Source of the DNA: Lachnospiraceae bacterium
GTDB lineage: Bacteria; Bacillota; Clostridia; Lachnospirales; Lachnospiraceae
Length of the DNA: 64,000 bases
Reading direction: 5' to 3'
Assembly: GCA_022790615.1 (NCBI GenBank)
Contig: JAAVXK010000037.1
Location: 1-64,000 of the forward strand
Part shown: positions 1 to 8,861 of the stretch, piece after piece
Layout of the letters: each line of letters starts with the position of its first letter
Position numbering within the stretch: the stretch's first letter is position 1
The notes under the pieces: generated by a model
Database searches by the model: none
Told to the model about the DNA's origin: nothing
The model's input: only the letters and a program-made list of their open reading frames with translations
Position numbers and translations under genes: made by a program

Positions 1-576
1 ACCTATATCCCCAGACAAGTCTTTTATACAATCATTTACGTAAATTCCCTGATTACCTCCATTTATATAATAATAATTACCTTTTGTAGTATAACCGCCC
101 TTTATTGGTTTTTTTAGAAATAAAAGATAATTCTTACCCATTTTTAATATAGGTGAAAGTTCATTTATAACGCAAGTGTCACCCACTGTCCCTCCTTCAA
201 TTCGAATTGTAACAGACTCAGATTTATCCTCACCTCTTAACAAATACGTTATATCAAAATAATAATCTGTAAATATACTTTCCGTTCCTTTGACGGATTC
301 AATTATGAAAGGTTCTGATTTTCCATTAAAAGCACCATATACGATCATAGATGATGATTTTTTCAGTTCCTCCAAATCTATCTCCGCAAGCAAACCTGAT
401 TTTAAAATAACATTTTTATCTTTATATGCAGAAATAGAATTATTCTGCTTTTCCAAATCAATTTTATTATTTGCTATAGATTCGCTATCATTTACATTAA
501 CAGTACCTCCAACTAGCATTAATGACGTAAATAACACTGCAGTAATAATACCTTTAATGAATATTTTATATTTCAT
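1..576 (-). CDS. Secreted protein of unknown function, 3' end outside the window
   Basis: I do not recognise this protein. 192 codons are visible from the ATG at 576; the gene runs off the left edge. The first 24 residues look like a signal peptide: MKYKIFIKG start, then a hydrophobic stretch (ITAVLFTSLMLVGG). The mature part is hydrophilic, rich in Asn, Lys and Ser, and becomes Gly/Tyr-rich near the edge, as in beta-rich exported proteins. A strong AGGGGGAGGGG ribosome site precedes the ATG. It starts 13 bases after the stop of the matrixin-type protease on the same strand, so the two are probably cotranscribed, and it could be a substrate, partner or inhibitor of the protease; that is inference. 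Confidence 0.7.
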   Translation of the reverse strand, partial: MKYKIFIKGIITAVLFTSLMLVGGTVNVNDSESIANNKIDLEKQNNSISAYKDKNVILKSGLLAEIDLEELKKSSSMIVYGAFNGKSEPFIIESVKGTESIFTDYYFDITYLLRGEDKSESVTIRIEGGTVGDTCVINELSPILKMGKNYLLFLKKPIKGGYTTKGNYYYINGGNQGIYVNDCIKDLSGDIG

Positions 577-589
577 AGTCCCCTCCCCC

Positions 590-1192
590 TTAATGATACA
601 GATTATACAAATACTGCTTTTCCAAAGCTGTAAATTTTCTTTTTATCTCTCCAGTTCCAATACTTTTATACATAACCGCCGACGTATTGTTTGTATCATG
701 GTCAAGCCCCATAACATGTCCTAATTCATGGGTTAATACAGACAATAAATCATACGAATTTTTATCACCTGAAATGGAAAAAGGATATCCCATATTAAAA
801 TTAATGTCCGCTTTTTTTATAACGCCCGCCTCAACTTTGTAACATACCTGTCCAAGATAATCCGCATTCGGGTCTGACATTGTATATATTTTATTATAAT
901 TGTCTTCAAGGCATGGATAATTAGTATCGGAATGTGTCAGTTCAGTCCATAAGGCAAGACCGTAATAACCCGCAGCTCCATTGCATTCCAGCAAACAATT
1001 GTTCATCTCCGTAAATATATTGGGATAAATTTGCAAGCCATAATAAGGACATAAACCCATTGTTCCATTTACACGGTGCTGCAGATATTTTGGCTGAGCG
1101 AATATTTTAGCTTTATTTACCCAAAACCCTAAACTCAGTGTCAGAATCACGGCCATCAAAATAGATGTAACCCTTATATTTTTTTTGTTCAT
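590..1192 (-). CDS. Secreted matrixin-type zinc metalloprotease
   Basis: A protein of 200 residues with a signal peptide (Lys-rich start, hydrophobic residues about 6-26) and the zinc-binding motif HELGHVMGLDHD near residues 155-166, the extended HExxHxxGxxH of matrixins and other metzincins. The three His bind zinc and Glu is the catalytic base. A Met-containing turn follows about ten residues later (SAVMYKSIG), as in metzincins. I place the start at 1192 because GAGGAGAGG lies six bases upstream; a longer frame starting at 1219 has no such site. It probably cuts proteins outside the cell. The gene leads a pair with the partial secreted protein downstream, and a perfect inverted repeat lies just upstream. 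Confidence 0.85.
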   Translation of the reverse strand: MNKKNIRVTSILMAVILTLSLGFWVNKAKIFAQPKYLQHRVNGTMGLCPYYGLQIYPNIFTEMNNCLLECNGAAGYYGLALWTELTHSDTNYPCLEDNYNKIYTMSDPNADYLGQVCYKVEAGVIKKADINFNMGYPFSISGDKNSYDLLSVLTHELGHVMGLDHDTNNTSAVMYKSIGTGEIKRKFTALEKQYLYNLYH

Positions 1193-1219
1193 TTTAATCC
1201 TCTCCTCTTTATTTTTCAT

Positions 1220-1244
1220 AATAATAACATTTTATGTTATTATT
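1220..1244 (-). promoter_or_regulatory. Perfect 11-bp inverted repeat upstream of the matrixin gene
   Basis: AATAATAACAT at 1220-1230 and its exact reverse complement at 1234-1244 are separated by TTT. The repeat lies 28 bases upstream of the chosen protease start. It could be an operator for a dimeric repressor or a hairpin in the 5' leader. All A/T except two bases, so chance is possible. Confidence 0.4.
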
Positions 1245-1404
1245 ATCCATAAATATTATATGATATATTATTAAAATCCTGTAATATCACTATATCTATA
1301 ATAAATTCTTTTATAAAAAATTGGATAAAACACATGCTATTGACATGATTCTATAATAAGCACATACAATATTTATTTCTTGTATGTGGAAAGTTGGTGT
1401 CTGC

Positions 1405-1539
1405 TTGAATAAAAAAGAAATCACATAGAATATAATTGAAAATAACGGCGGCATTGCAAAAACCTTAGATTTTACCGATAAAGGGATAAATAAATACGAA
1501 GTGGCAGCTTTATGTAGACAAGGAGTTTTGGCGACCTAA
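1405..1539 (+). pseudogene. Remnant of an AbiEi-like (type IV antitoxin) N-terminal domain
   Basis: Reading from TTG at 1405 gives LNKKEIT, a stop (TAG at 1426), then NIIENNGGIAKTLDFTDKGI and NKYEVAALCRQGVLAT before TAA at 1537. The pattern of a short helix, NGGI, a second helix with a KGI turn and a recognition helix ending in GVL resembles the winged-helix N-terminus of AbiEi-family antitoxins, which are known to repress and neutralise AbiEii toxins. Only about 44 codons remain, with an internal stop and no downstream effector domain or toxin. I call it a decayed fragment; the family match is by eye. Confidence 0.45.
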
Positions 1540-1555
1540 AATACATACAGAAAAG

Positions 1556-1622
1556 AAAATACGAATTTCCCGCAAAAGGTCAGGTATTAAAAACACTGAT
1601 TTCTACGGGAGATTCGTATTTT
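1556..1622 (-). terminator. Terminator-like stem-loop downstream of leuS
   Basis: AAAATACGAATTTCCCG at 1556-1572 pairs with CGGGAGATTCGTATTTT at 1606-1622 (17 pairs, one G-U). Read on the minus strand the stem is followed by TTTTC TTTTC, which fits the end of the leuS transcript. The loop of 33 bases is long for an intrinsic terminator. Confidence 0.55.
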
Positions 1623-1691
1623 AAGATTCAGAGCTTAAAAATCGGTATTAACCGACAATCCCTCTCTGCAAAATGCTATATCAAAAATATT

Positions 1692-4121
1692 TTACTTCAT
1701 TACAATATTTACAATCCTTCCCGGAACATATATCTCCTTGATTACATTTCCGGTAAGCTTATCCGCGATACTGTCCTTAGCCGCCGCAATAACGTCGTCT
1801 TTCGCAGCGTCCACCGCAACCATCAGCGTCCCCTTGGTCTTTCCGTTAATCTGGACTGCAATCTCAACCGAATTCTCAACGGTCTTTGACTCGTCATACT
1901 TAGGCCAGCTCTCGTTAAATATACTGCCCTCATGTCCGTACTGCTCCCAAATTTCCGAAGCGACATGAGGCGTAAACGGGGCGAGAAGAATCGTCATAGT
2001 TTCTATGAGTTCCCTGTCAATGCCGCCCTGTTTGTTCGCTATCTCGTACATTTTATTATTGTACTCCATGAAGCCGCTGACAACGGTATTGAGGCTGAAA
2101 GCTTCCAGTCTCTTTGTTATATCCATAATAAGCTTATGGCGGATTCTCTCGGTCTCCCCGGTAGGCTTGACGTCCTTATCCTTATTGTCCATCGCAAGTT
2201 TCCAGAAACGGTTGATGAATCTGTATATTCCGTCAATTCCTCTGTCGTCCCAGATGGAGTCAAGCTCAGGCGGTCCGATGAACAGCTCATAAAGTCTGAG
2301 GGAATCACAGCCGTAATCCCTGACAATATCATCCGGGCTTACTATATTGCCGAGCGATTTGCTCATCTTAGTCGCCGCGCCGGTTTCCTTGTCGCGCCCG
2401 CAGACCATTCCCTGGTTGAAGAGCTTAGTGAACGGCTCGTCAAAATCAACCACGCCTATATCGTGCAGGAATTTCGTATAAAACCTTGAATATAACAAAT
2501 GTAAAACGGCGTGCTCCACTCCGCCGATGTACATATCGACGGGAAGATACTTGGACGCTTTCTCTTTCGATACAAGCGCATCGCTGTTTTTGCTGTCAAC
2601 ATAACGCAGGAAATACCATGAGGAACCGGCCCACTGCGGCATTGTGTTCGTCTCGCGCTTTGCAGGCGCACCGCAGCATGGACATGTCGTGTTAACCCAC
2701 TCCTCTATATCCGCAAGCGGCGATTCTCCCGTACCCGTCGGCTGATAGCTGTCCACCTCAGGAAGAAGAAGCGGAAGTTCCTCCTCCGGAACCGGTACAG
2801 CGCCGCACTTCTCACAGTGTACAATCGGAATAGGCTCGCCCCAATAACGCTGTCTTGAGAATACCCAGTCCCTAAGCTTATAGTTGACCGTCTTGCGGCC
2901 AAATCCCATCTTCTCAATCATGGCGGGGGCTTCTTTCTTGAGTACGGCGGACTCCATGCCGTTCCAGTCGCCCGAATGAATCATTGTTCCCGATGCGTCG
3001 GTGTACGCCTCGGTCATATTCTCTATCTCTTTACCGTCTTTCGCTATAACCTGAATAATAGGAATGCCAAATTTCTTTGCAAACTCAAAGTCCCTGTCGT
3101 CATGCGCGGGAACACACATGATCGCGCCCGTTCCATAATCGGCGAGAACATAGTCCGAAAGCCAGATAGGCACTTTTTCATTGTTAAGCGGGTTAATCGC
3201 GTAACTTCCGGTGAATACTCCGGTCTTTTCCTTATCCTGAAGCCTGTCCACAGAAGATTTCATGGACGCCCTGTATATGTAATCTTCAACCTCCGCAAGC
3301 TTTTCAGGCGTGGCAAGAGCCTTTGCCATATCATGTTCAGGCGCCAGTACCATGAATGTAGCTCCGTAGAGCGTATCCGGCCTGGTTGTGTATACGGTTA
3401 TTGCATCGTCTTTTCCATCAATCTTAAAATCAACCTCGGCGCCGTAGCTTCTTCCTATCCAGTCCTTCTGCATCTTCTTAACCTTTTCCGGCCATTCGAG
3501 CTTATCAAGGTCTTCAAGAAGTCTGTCTGCATATTTCGTAATCCTTAACATCCACTGTTTCAGGTCTTTTTTTGTAACCTGCGCGCCGCAGCGCTCACAA
3601 CATCCGTTCACAACTTCTTCGTTTGCAAGGCCCGTCTTACAGGAAGGACACCAGTTAATCGGCATTTGCTTCTCATATGCAAGTCCCGCCTTAAACATCT
3701 TAACAAATATCCATTGCGTCCATTTATAAAATTCAGGGTCGGTCGTGTTAACTTCCATATCCCAGTCATATATAGCCGCTATCTCATTGATCTGCTTTTT
3801 AATGTTCGCTACATTCTCAGCCGTAGATTTTTTAGGATGAACACCCATTTTAATAGCATAATTCTCCGCAGGAAGACCAAACGCATCCCATCCCATCGGA
3901 TGAATCAGATAATATCCGTTAAGCATTTTATAACGGCTCCACACATCGGATATCACATATCCTCTCCAATGTCCGACATGAAGACCGTTTCCAGACGGAT
4001 ACGGAAACATATCAAGACAATAGTATTTTGGTTTTTTTCCATCGTCGACATTAACCGGGTTCTTCTCCCAGTTCTTACGCCACTTCTGCTCAATTTCCTT
4101 ATGATTATAGGATACTGCCAT
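1692..4121 (-). CDS. leuS: Leucyl-tRNA synthetase
   Basis: This class I aminoacyl-tRNA synthetase joins leucine to tRNA-Leu using ATP. The 809 residues match the usual bacterial length. The HIGH-type signature is HVGH at residues 48-51 (in [16 protein letters not shown]) and the KMSKS loop is at 585-589. A Cys4 zinc-ribbon is visible around residues 158-180 ([16 protein letters not shown] then CCERCG), the editing domain follows, and [13 protein letters not shown] marks the return to the catalytic core. The ATG at 4121 has a GGAGG site upstream. The gene is transcribed alone from its own promoter and ends at a long stem-loop. No T-box signature was found in its roughly 180-base leader. Confidence 0.98.
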   Translation of the reverse strand: MAVSYNHKEIEQKWRKNWEKNPVNVDDGKKPKYYCLDMFPYPSGNGLHVGHWRGYVISDVWSRYKMLNGYYLIHPMGWDAFGLPAENYAIKMGVHPKKSTAENVANIKKQINEIAAIYDWDMEVNTTDPEFYKWTQWIFVKMFKAGLAYEKQMPINWCPSCKTGLANEEVVNGCCERCGAQVTKKDLKQWMLRITKYADRLLEDLDKLEWPEKVKKMQKDWIGRSYGAEVDFKIDGKDDAITVYTTRPDTLYGATFMVLAPEHDMAKALATPEKLAEVEDYIYRASMKSSVDRLQDKEKTGVFTGSYAINPLNNEKVPIWLSDYVLADYGTGAIMCVPAHDDRDFEFAKKFGIPIIQVIAKDGKEIENMTEAYTDASGTMIHSGDWNGMESAVLKKEAPAMIEKMGFGRKTVNYKLRDWVFSRQRYWGEPIPIVHCEKCGAVPVPEEELPLLLPEVDSYQPTGTGESPLADIEEWVNTTCPCCGAPAKRETNTMPQWAGSSWYFLRYVDSKNSDALVSKEKASKYLPVDMYIGGVEHAVLHLLYSRFYTKFLHDIGVVDFDEPFTKLFNQGMVCGRDKETGAATKMSKSLGNIVSPDDIVRDYGCDSLRLYELFIGPPELDSIWDDRGIDGIYRFINRFWKLAMDNKDKDVKPTGETERIRHKLIMDITKRLEAFSLNTVVSGFMEYNNKMYEIANKQGGIDRELIETMTILLAPFTPHVASEIWEQYGHEGSIFNESWPKYDESKTVENSVEIAVQINGKTKGTLMVAVDAAKDDVIAAAKDSIADKLTGNVIKEIYVPGRIVNIVMK

Positions 4122-4310
4122 TACTTTTCTTCCTCCGTTATTATAATGTAAACGCCTATCGTATGCGTTCGTGCTATATTATATTTAACGAACTTCACTG
4201 TTTTGGCACAACCTCAGTACTGCTACATGTGAAGTTAAGCGAAAACGAGTGTTTCGTTGAAAAAATATACATTTGCCCGTATCGCGCCTGCAATTAAATA
4301 TTTATATAAT
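4122..4310 (-). promoter_or_regulatory. leuS leader with a small hairpin, no T-box
   Basis: The untranslated region between the predicted leuS promoter and its ATG contains AACTTCAC (about 4223-4230) and the complementary GTGAAGTT closer to the gene, forming an 8-bp stem with a loop of about 30 bases, plus a smaller CGAAA/TTTCG hairpin. The T-box consensus GGGTGG-ACC-CG is absent and there is no Leu-rich leader peptide. The function is unknown. Confidence 0.35.
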
Positions 4311-4338
4311 AATATACCACCTTTTAATTCAATGTCAA
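4311..4338 (-). promoter_or_regulatory. Predicted sigma-A promoter of leuS
   Basis: On the minus strand TTGACA (4338-4333), a 16-base spacer and TATATT (4316-4311). The -35 box lies inside the last codons of the L,D-transpeptidase gene. Confidence 0.6.
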
Positions 4339-5784
4339 TGCCGAAGGCGACGCGTCCAAGCCCTGTACCGGATGAACCGTTATGCTCACACGGGTTACAA
4401 GACTGCCGCTCTTTGCCGCATTCGAGGCTGTGACAATGATTTCAGCGCTTCCCTCTCCCAATGCCGTAACATTACCCGATGCATCTACCGAAACAACCGC
4501 AGGGTTGGATGACGCATATGCGTATGACACATTCGACTTGCCTGTAGCTCCCGCCGGAAGAAGCGATGGGCGTACAACCGTCTGCTGTCCTATTGTCAAA
4601 ACTGCCTGGTCTGCAGACGCCGAGATGCCGCCCGCATATTTACCTACCGTAACCGTACAATACTGCCTGATATTAGAGCCGTCCTTTGTCTTCGCGCTTA
4701 TGACCGCGGTTCCTATTCCGACCGCCTTTACTTTTCCTTTTTCATCAACAGTTGCGACATTCGTGTCGGACGATGTGAACTTCAACTCCGTAATAGAAGC
4801 TTTGGACGGCACGTATGACTTCATCTTAAGCTTAAATGAAGAATCGGAAGCGCCTCCTCCGAGATAAAGTGATTTTGAAGTCCTGTTCAGCTTAAATGAT
4901 TTTATGAAAACCTGCCCAAGAACGTTATATTTTACCGAAAGCGAAGCCTTTCTTCCAATCTCGTCAGTCACCTTGAATTTTACTAAATATATACCGGTTC
5001 TACGCGTGTTAAGCTTTTTGACCTTTGTCGCTTTAGATTTCTTATTTTTCTTATATTTTATCGTATAAGTTACCTTTTTAGACACATCATATCCCGTCGT
5101 ATTTTTTGCCGTAATCGTTTTAAGTATATTTACGTTTGATGCAAAACCTATGTTAGTGTTGCCGCTTTTCCCTTTCTTCAATGTTATCGAAGGTTTTTTG
5201 TTATTATAGGGATTGGCAGGATTCGTGTCGTCCGTAGGGTCCCATCCCCAATATCCGGGTAATTTAATTGCCTCCGGTTTTCCGAGCGGCCCCGGGTCCT
5301 TCGCGTTATATACCTCGACTGGGGTACCGGACGGCACATTGTTATATATCCATTTTGCATCCCTGACACAGAGCCTTACACAGCCGTGTGAGGCAACCTG
5401 TCCCAGTTTATTGTACTGCGTGCACGACAAACTGGCAGGATTGTTGTTCTCATAATACCACACCGAATGAAACAGGATATGCCCTGTTATTCTTGTACAA
5501 TATTGTCCGTATACGGGACCATCCAATTCATGCCATCTTATCTTTTCTTTGAGCGGAAATGTTCCGAGCGGAGTGGCTGAGCCCACCGAACATACCATTG
5601 CCTTATAAGGCTTATATTCACCCTTTTCATTCACCTTATATATCGTCACACAGTTTTGCTGCTTATTAATACGAATCCTGTATGTAGACGCCGCCTGCGT
5701 ATCGGAACTAATAAAAATCAGTCCGAATCCAACTGCCAAGACAATATATAACGCCAACCCAAATTGTTTAATTTTCCCAAACAT
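4324..5784 (-). CDS. Secreted L,D-transpeptidase (YkuD) with Ig-like BIG2 repeats
   Basis: A cell-wall enzyme of 486 residues, predicted to form or exchange peptide cross-links in peptidoglycan. Residues 1-31 are a signal peptide or membrane anchor. The YkuD domain covers about 35-160 with the catalytic motif SHGCVRL at 132-138 (Cys135 nucleophile) and the upstream His in GHILFHS. A linker rich in Asn/Pro follows, then an Ig-like module (about 200-290) and two BIG2-type modules (about 293-382 and 385-472) that probably hold the enzyme on the cell surface. The last 13 residues (GLDASPSALTLN) look like the first strand of a third BIG2 module that is cut off by the stop. The start has AAGGGAGG six bases upstream and a good promoter. 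Confidence 0.92.
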   Translation of the reverse strand: MFGKIKQFGLALYIVLAVGFGLIFISSDTQAASTYRIRINKQQNCVTIYKVNEKGEYKPYKAMVCSVGSATPLGTFPLKEKIRWHELDGPVYGQYCTRITGHILFHSVWYYENNNPASLSCTQYNKLGQVASHGCVRLCVRDAKWIYNNVPSGTPVEVYNAKDPGPLGKPEAIKLPGYWGWDPTDDTNPANPYNNKKPSITLKKGKSGNTNIGFASNVNILKTITAKNTTGYDVSKKVTYTIKYKKNKKSKATKVKKLNTRRTGIYLVKFKVTDEIGRKASLSVKYNVLGQVFIKSFKLNRTSKSLYLGGGASDSSFKLKMKSYVPSKASITELKFTSSDTNVATVDEKGKVKAVGIGTAVISAKTKDGSNIRQYCTVTVGKYAGGISASADQAVLTIGQQTVVRPSLLPAGATGKSNVSYAYASSNPAVVSVDASGNVTALGEGSAEIIVTASNAAKSGSLVTRVSITVHPVQGLDASPSALTLN

Positions 5785-5819
5785 AATAGACCTCCCTTTT
5801 CTTCCTATTACAGATTCAT

Positions 5820-5848
5820 ACTATAACAACATGTTGAAAATGTGTCAA
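5820..5848 (-). promoter_or_regulatory. Predicted sigma-A promoter of the L,D-transpeptidase gene
   Basis: Minus strand TTGACA (5848-5843), 17-base spacer, TATAGT (5825-5820); close to consensus and about 35 bases upstream of the start codon. Confidence 0.75.
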
Positions 5849-6006
5849 GCCTGTCACACATGCAATACATTTTTATCATATTCATAATCCGCCTTTTACC
5901 GCCAATATTTTATTCTCGCGTACGCAACGGTCCTGTGCTCCCCCAAGTCATAGCCGGAGACCGGACTTCATATAGTATAAAAACAGCTAAGGTACAGGAG
6001 AGCAGC

Positions 6007-8610
6007 ATGTACACAAAATCAGTAAAAGAAGTCCTAAGAATTACCGGAGTCAATCCTGAGAACGGACTTGATTCCGGAACATACGCAAAACAACTAAAAA
6101 AATATGGCCCGAATGTCCTTCCGGAAGCTAAAAAAGAATCTATTATTAAAAAATTCTTTATGCAGCTCAAAGACTTTATGATATATACCTTAATCGGCGC
6201 CGCCGTTATCTCGTACACCGTCTCTTACATTGATGGGGAACCCGATTACATTGAACCCTCGATTATTCTTTTAATTATAGTCATGAACGGAATTATAGGC
6301 GTAATACAGGAGGTTCGCGCTGAAAACTCCATTAACGCATTAAAAAAGATGTGCGCTCCGACGGCAACCGTACTAAGGGACGGCGTGTGGGCTAAGGATT
6401 CCGCGAAAAACCTCGTGCCCGGCGATATTATAATGCTTGAGACCGGCGCGCTTATACCCGCCGACGCACGAATTATAAAATGCGAAAACCTTATGACGGA
6501 CGAGGCGTCGCTTACCGGTGAGTCAGCGCCCGTTAACAAGACAACACAGGAGCTGCCGTCCGGCACGCCGGTAAACGACAGAGTGAATATGGTTTACTCG
6601 GGCTGCAGCATAAGCTATGGGCACGGCGTCGCTGTCGTTACGGCCACAGGCCAGTCTACGGAGCTTGGGCAGGTAGCAAGCATGCTCATAAACGAAATGA
6701 CCCCGGACACCCCGCTTACAAGACGGCTTTCAAAAACCGGAAAAATACTCAGCATAACGGCGCTTATAATCTGCATAATTATATTTTTTACCGGAATATT
6801 CAAAAACCGGCCCGTACTTGAAATGTTCATGACCGCGGTCAGTCTCGCCGTGGCCGCAATTCCTGAAGGACTTCCCGCAATCGTAACAATTATGCTAGCC
6901 AGGGGCGTGACAAAAATGGCCGCGCACAACGCCATAGTCAAACGTCTTCCGGCAGTTGAAACGCTGGGAAGCACAACCGTCATCTGCTCAGACAAGACCG
7001 GAACCCTCACCGAGAACAAAATGAGAGTAATCTCCGTCGCAAATTACTCCGACATACTGAAGGCGTCAGAGCCTCTATACAAAACCACTCTTGAATACGC
7101 CGCGCTCTGCAATAATTCAATCATACAAAAAAACGGCATAATCGGTGAACCAACGGAAAATGCCCTGCTGGCGGCCGCAAAAGATATAACCGACATCGAC
7201 TTGTTGAAAAGAAATTACAGACGTATAAAAGAATTTCCTTTCACATCAGACCGCAAGCTTATGAGTACAATACATTCAAACGGAATTAACGACAGCGCCT
7301 TTAGCGGCGGCAGCAGAAATATACTTATATGTAAAGGCGCGCCGGACGTTCTGCTTCCGCTCTGCACACACTATTACGACGACACATCCGCCCAAAAGCT
7401 GACTTCTTCGGTACGAAGCCGTATAATGAACCTCAACTCGGGCCTTGCACGCCAGGGACTGAGAATCATAGCAGTTGCATACCGGGAGCTGCACAGCCCA
7501 AAAGAGAAAAATCCTGAAAACAATCTCACGTTCATGGGACTTATATCTATAGTCGACCCGCCCCGGAAAGAGGCTGCAGCCGCAGTGCGCGAATGTAAAA
7601 AAGCCGGTATACATCCCGTAATGATAACCGGAGACCATGCGGCCACCGCTGCATATATCGCACGCGAACTTGGCATAGCAAAAAGCGAAAGCGAAGTCAT
7701 AACAGGCGACGCGCTTGACAAAATGTCTGAAACCACGCTTGCCGGAAGCGTACGAAGATATAATGTTTATGCGAGGGTAACTCCCGAACACAAGCTCCGG
7801 CTCGTAAAGGCCTTTCAAAATAACGGTGAAATTGTCGCTATGACCGGGGACGGCGTCAACGACGCTCCCGCGCTCAAAGCTGCCGATATAGGCTGCGCCA
7901 TGGGCATGAGCGGCACGGATGTTGCAAGGAATTCCGCCGACATCGTTCTAGAGGACGACAATTTTGCAACAATTACGAGCGCAATACGCGAGGGACGCAC
8001 GATATACGACAATATAAAAAAGGCAATACACTTTCTCATATCATGTAATATAGGCGAAATTATGACTATATTCATGGCTATTATACTCGGTTTTACCGCT
8101 CCGCTTTGCGCGGTCCAGCTATTATGGGTAAACCTCGTCACAGATTCCTTCCCCGCGTTATCGCTTGGCGTCGAGCCTCCTGATAAAAATGTAATGAACC
8201 GCCCGCCGGTATCCCCTGAAAAGGGATTATTTGCCGACGGTATGGCAATAAAGATACTGATAGAGGGCATGTTCATAGGCAGCATCTCCCTGGTAGCCTA
8301 CGCATTTGGAATGAAATACGGCCCGGATGTGGCAGGAACCATGTGCTTTGCAGTTCTCGGCATGTCGCAGATTGCACACTCATTCAACTCAAAGAGTGAG
8401 CATTCGCTCACAAAATCAGGCATATTTAACAACAAAAAGCTTGTGCTGTCAGCCATATTGTGTATTGCCCTTCAGGCCGTTGTAATATGTATACCTACGC
8501 TGAACGCGGTATTTTCAACCGTAATGCTTACGACAAACCAGTGGCTTACCGTAGTCATACTCTCACTTCTTCCAATACCGGTGGTGGAACTTCAGAAAGC
8601 GTTCAGGTGA
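6007..8610 (+). CDS. Calcium-type P-type ATPase (PacL/SERCA-like)
   Basis: A membrane pump of 867 residues that uses ATP to export a cation, most likely Ca2+. Motifs are all present: TGES at 170-173 (actuator domain), PEGLP at 286-290 in M4, DKTGT with the phosphorylated Asp at 329, GDGVND at about 614-619, and NLVTD at 709-713 in M6. EGLP together with N-x-x-T-D is the calcium-site pattern of SERCA/PMCA-type pumps, which separates it from K+, Cu+ and Zn2+ pumps. I start at the ATG at 6007, which has AGGAG six bases upstream; an upstream frame extension from 5842 lacks a ribosome site and reads like noncoding sequence. The gene stands alone, divergent from the L,D-transpeptidase gene. Confidence 0.92.
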   Translation: MYTKSVKEVLRITGVNPENGLDSGTYAKQLKKYGPNVLPEAKKESIIKKFFMQLKDFMIYTLIGAAVISYTVSYIDGEPDYIEPSIILLIIVMNGIIGVIQEVRAENSINALKKMCAPTATVLRDGVWAKDSAKNLVPGDIIMLETGALIPADARIIKCENLMTDEASLTGESAPVNKTTQELPSGTPVNDRVNMVYSGCSISYGHGVAVVTATGQSTELGQVASMLINEMTPDTPLTRRLSKTGKILSITALIICIIIFFTGIFKNRPVLEMFMTAVSLAVAAIPEGLPAIVTIMLARGVTKMAAHNAIVKRLPAVETLGSTTVICSDKTGTLTENKMRVISVANYSDILKASEPLYKTTLEYAALCNNSIIQKNGIIGEPTENALLAAAKDITDIDLLKRNYRRIKEFPFTSDRKLMSTIHSNGINDSAFSGGSRNILICKGAPDVLLPLCTHYYDDTSAQKLTSSVRSRIMNLNSGLARQGLRIIAVAYRELHSPKEKNPENNLTFMGLISIVDPPRKEAAAAVRECKKAGIHPVMITGDHAATAAYIARELGIAKSESEVITGDALDKMSETTLAGSVRRYNVYARVTPEHKLRLVKAFQNNGEIVAMTGDGVNDAPALKAADIGCAMGMSGTDVARNSADIVLEDDNFATITSAIREGRTIYDNIKKAIHFLISCNIGEIMTIFMAIILGFTAPLCAVQLLWVNLVTDSFPALSLGVEPPDKNVMNRPPVSPEKGLFADGMAIKILIEGMFIGSISLVAYAFGMKYGPDVAGTMCFAVLGMSQIAHSFNSKSEHSLTKSGIFNNKKLVLSAILCIALQAVVICIPTLNAVFSTVMLTTNQWLTVVILSLLPIPVVELQKAFR

Positions 8611-8649
8611 ATATCCTATCCGCTTCCATGACGCCTTATCTGAAACATA

Positions 8650-8687
8650 CACGTAAGGAAACACCGATTGAATTGTTTCCTTACGTG
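8650..8687 (+). terminator. 14-bp hairpin behind the Ca2+-ATPase gene
   Basis: CACGTAAGGAAACA (8650-8663) and TGTTTCCTTACGTG (8674-8687) are exact complements with a 10-base loop. No T-run follows directly, so it may be an mRNA-stabilising stem rather than a terminator. Confidence 0.5.
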
Positions 8688-8754
8688 CATTTGCGCCGCA
8701 GCCGCATAAACGGCGCTTTCATTTTTACGCGAGTGCGCATCCTTAGCGGAGCGC

Positions 8755-8801
8755 TTTTTATATAATAGGAAATTGCAAAGCAGTTTCCTATTATATAAAA
8801 A
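8755..8801. repeat. Perfect 18-bp inverted repeat in the convergent intergenic region
   Basis: TTTTTATATAATAGGAAA (8755-8772) and its exact complement (8784-8801) enclose an 11-base loop. It lies between two convergent genes and next to a second, GC-rich terminator; the T-run at each end would allow it to end transcription from both sides. Confidence 0.6.
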
Positions 8802-8838
8802 AATACGCCCCCGGCAATGCTTGGGAGCGTACTTTTTT
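8797..8838. terminator. Bidirectional intrinsic terminator between the ATPase and xylanase genes
   Basis: A GC-rich stem (TACGCCCCC / GGGAGCGTA, 8804-8831) is flanked by A7 on the left and T6 on the right, so each strand reads as a hairpin followed by a U-run. It can serve both convergent genes. Confidence 0.8.
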
Positions 8839-8861
8839 CATACTGTAAATATTACTTTCTA

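Noticed and set aside
2976-3548. Long plus-strand frames inside leuS, and similar ones opposite the Ca2+-ATPase and other large genes
   Set aside because: They lie on the reverse strand of clearly conserved genes, lack ribosome sites and show no protein family features.
4122-4323. T-box riboswitch upstream of leuS
   Set aside because: A leader of about 180 bases before an aminoacyl-tRNA synthetase invites this, but the antiterminator consensus GGGTGG-ACC-CG and a specifier loop were not found.
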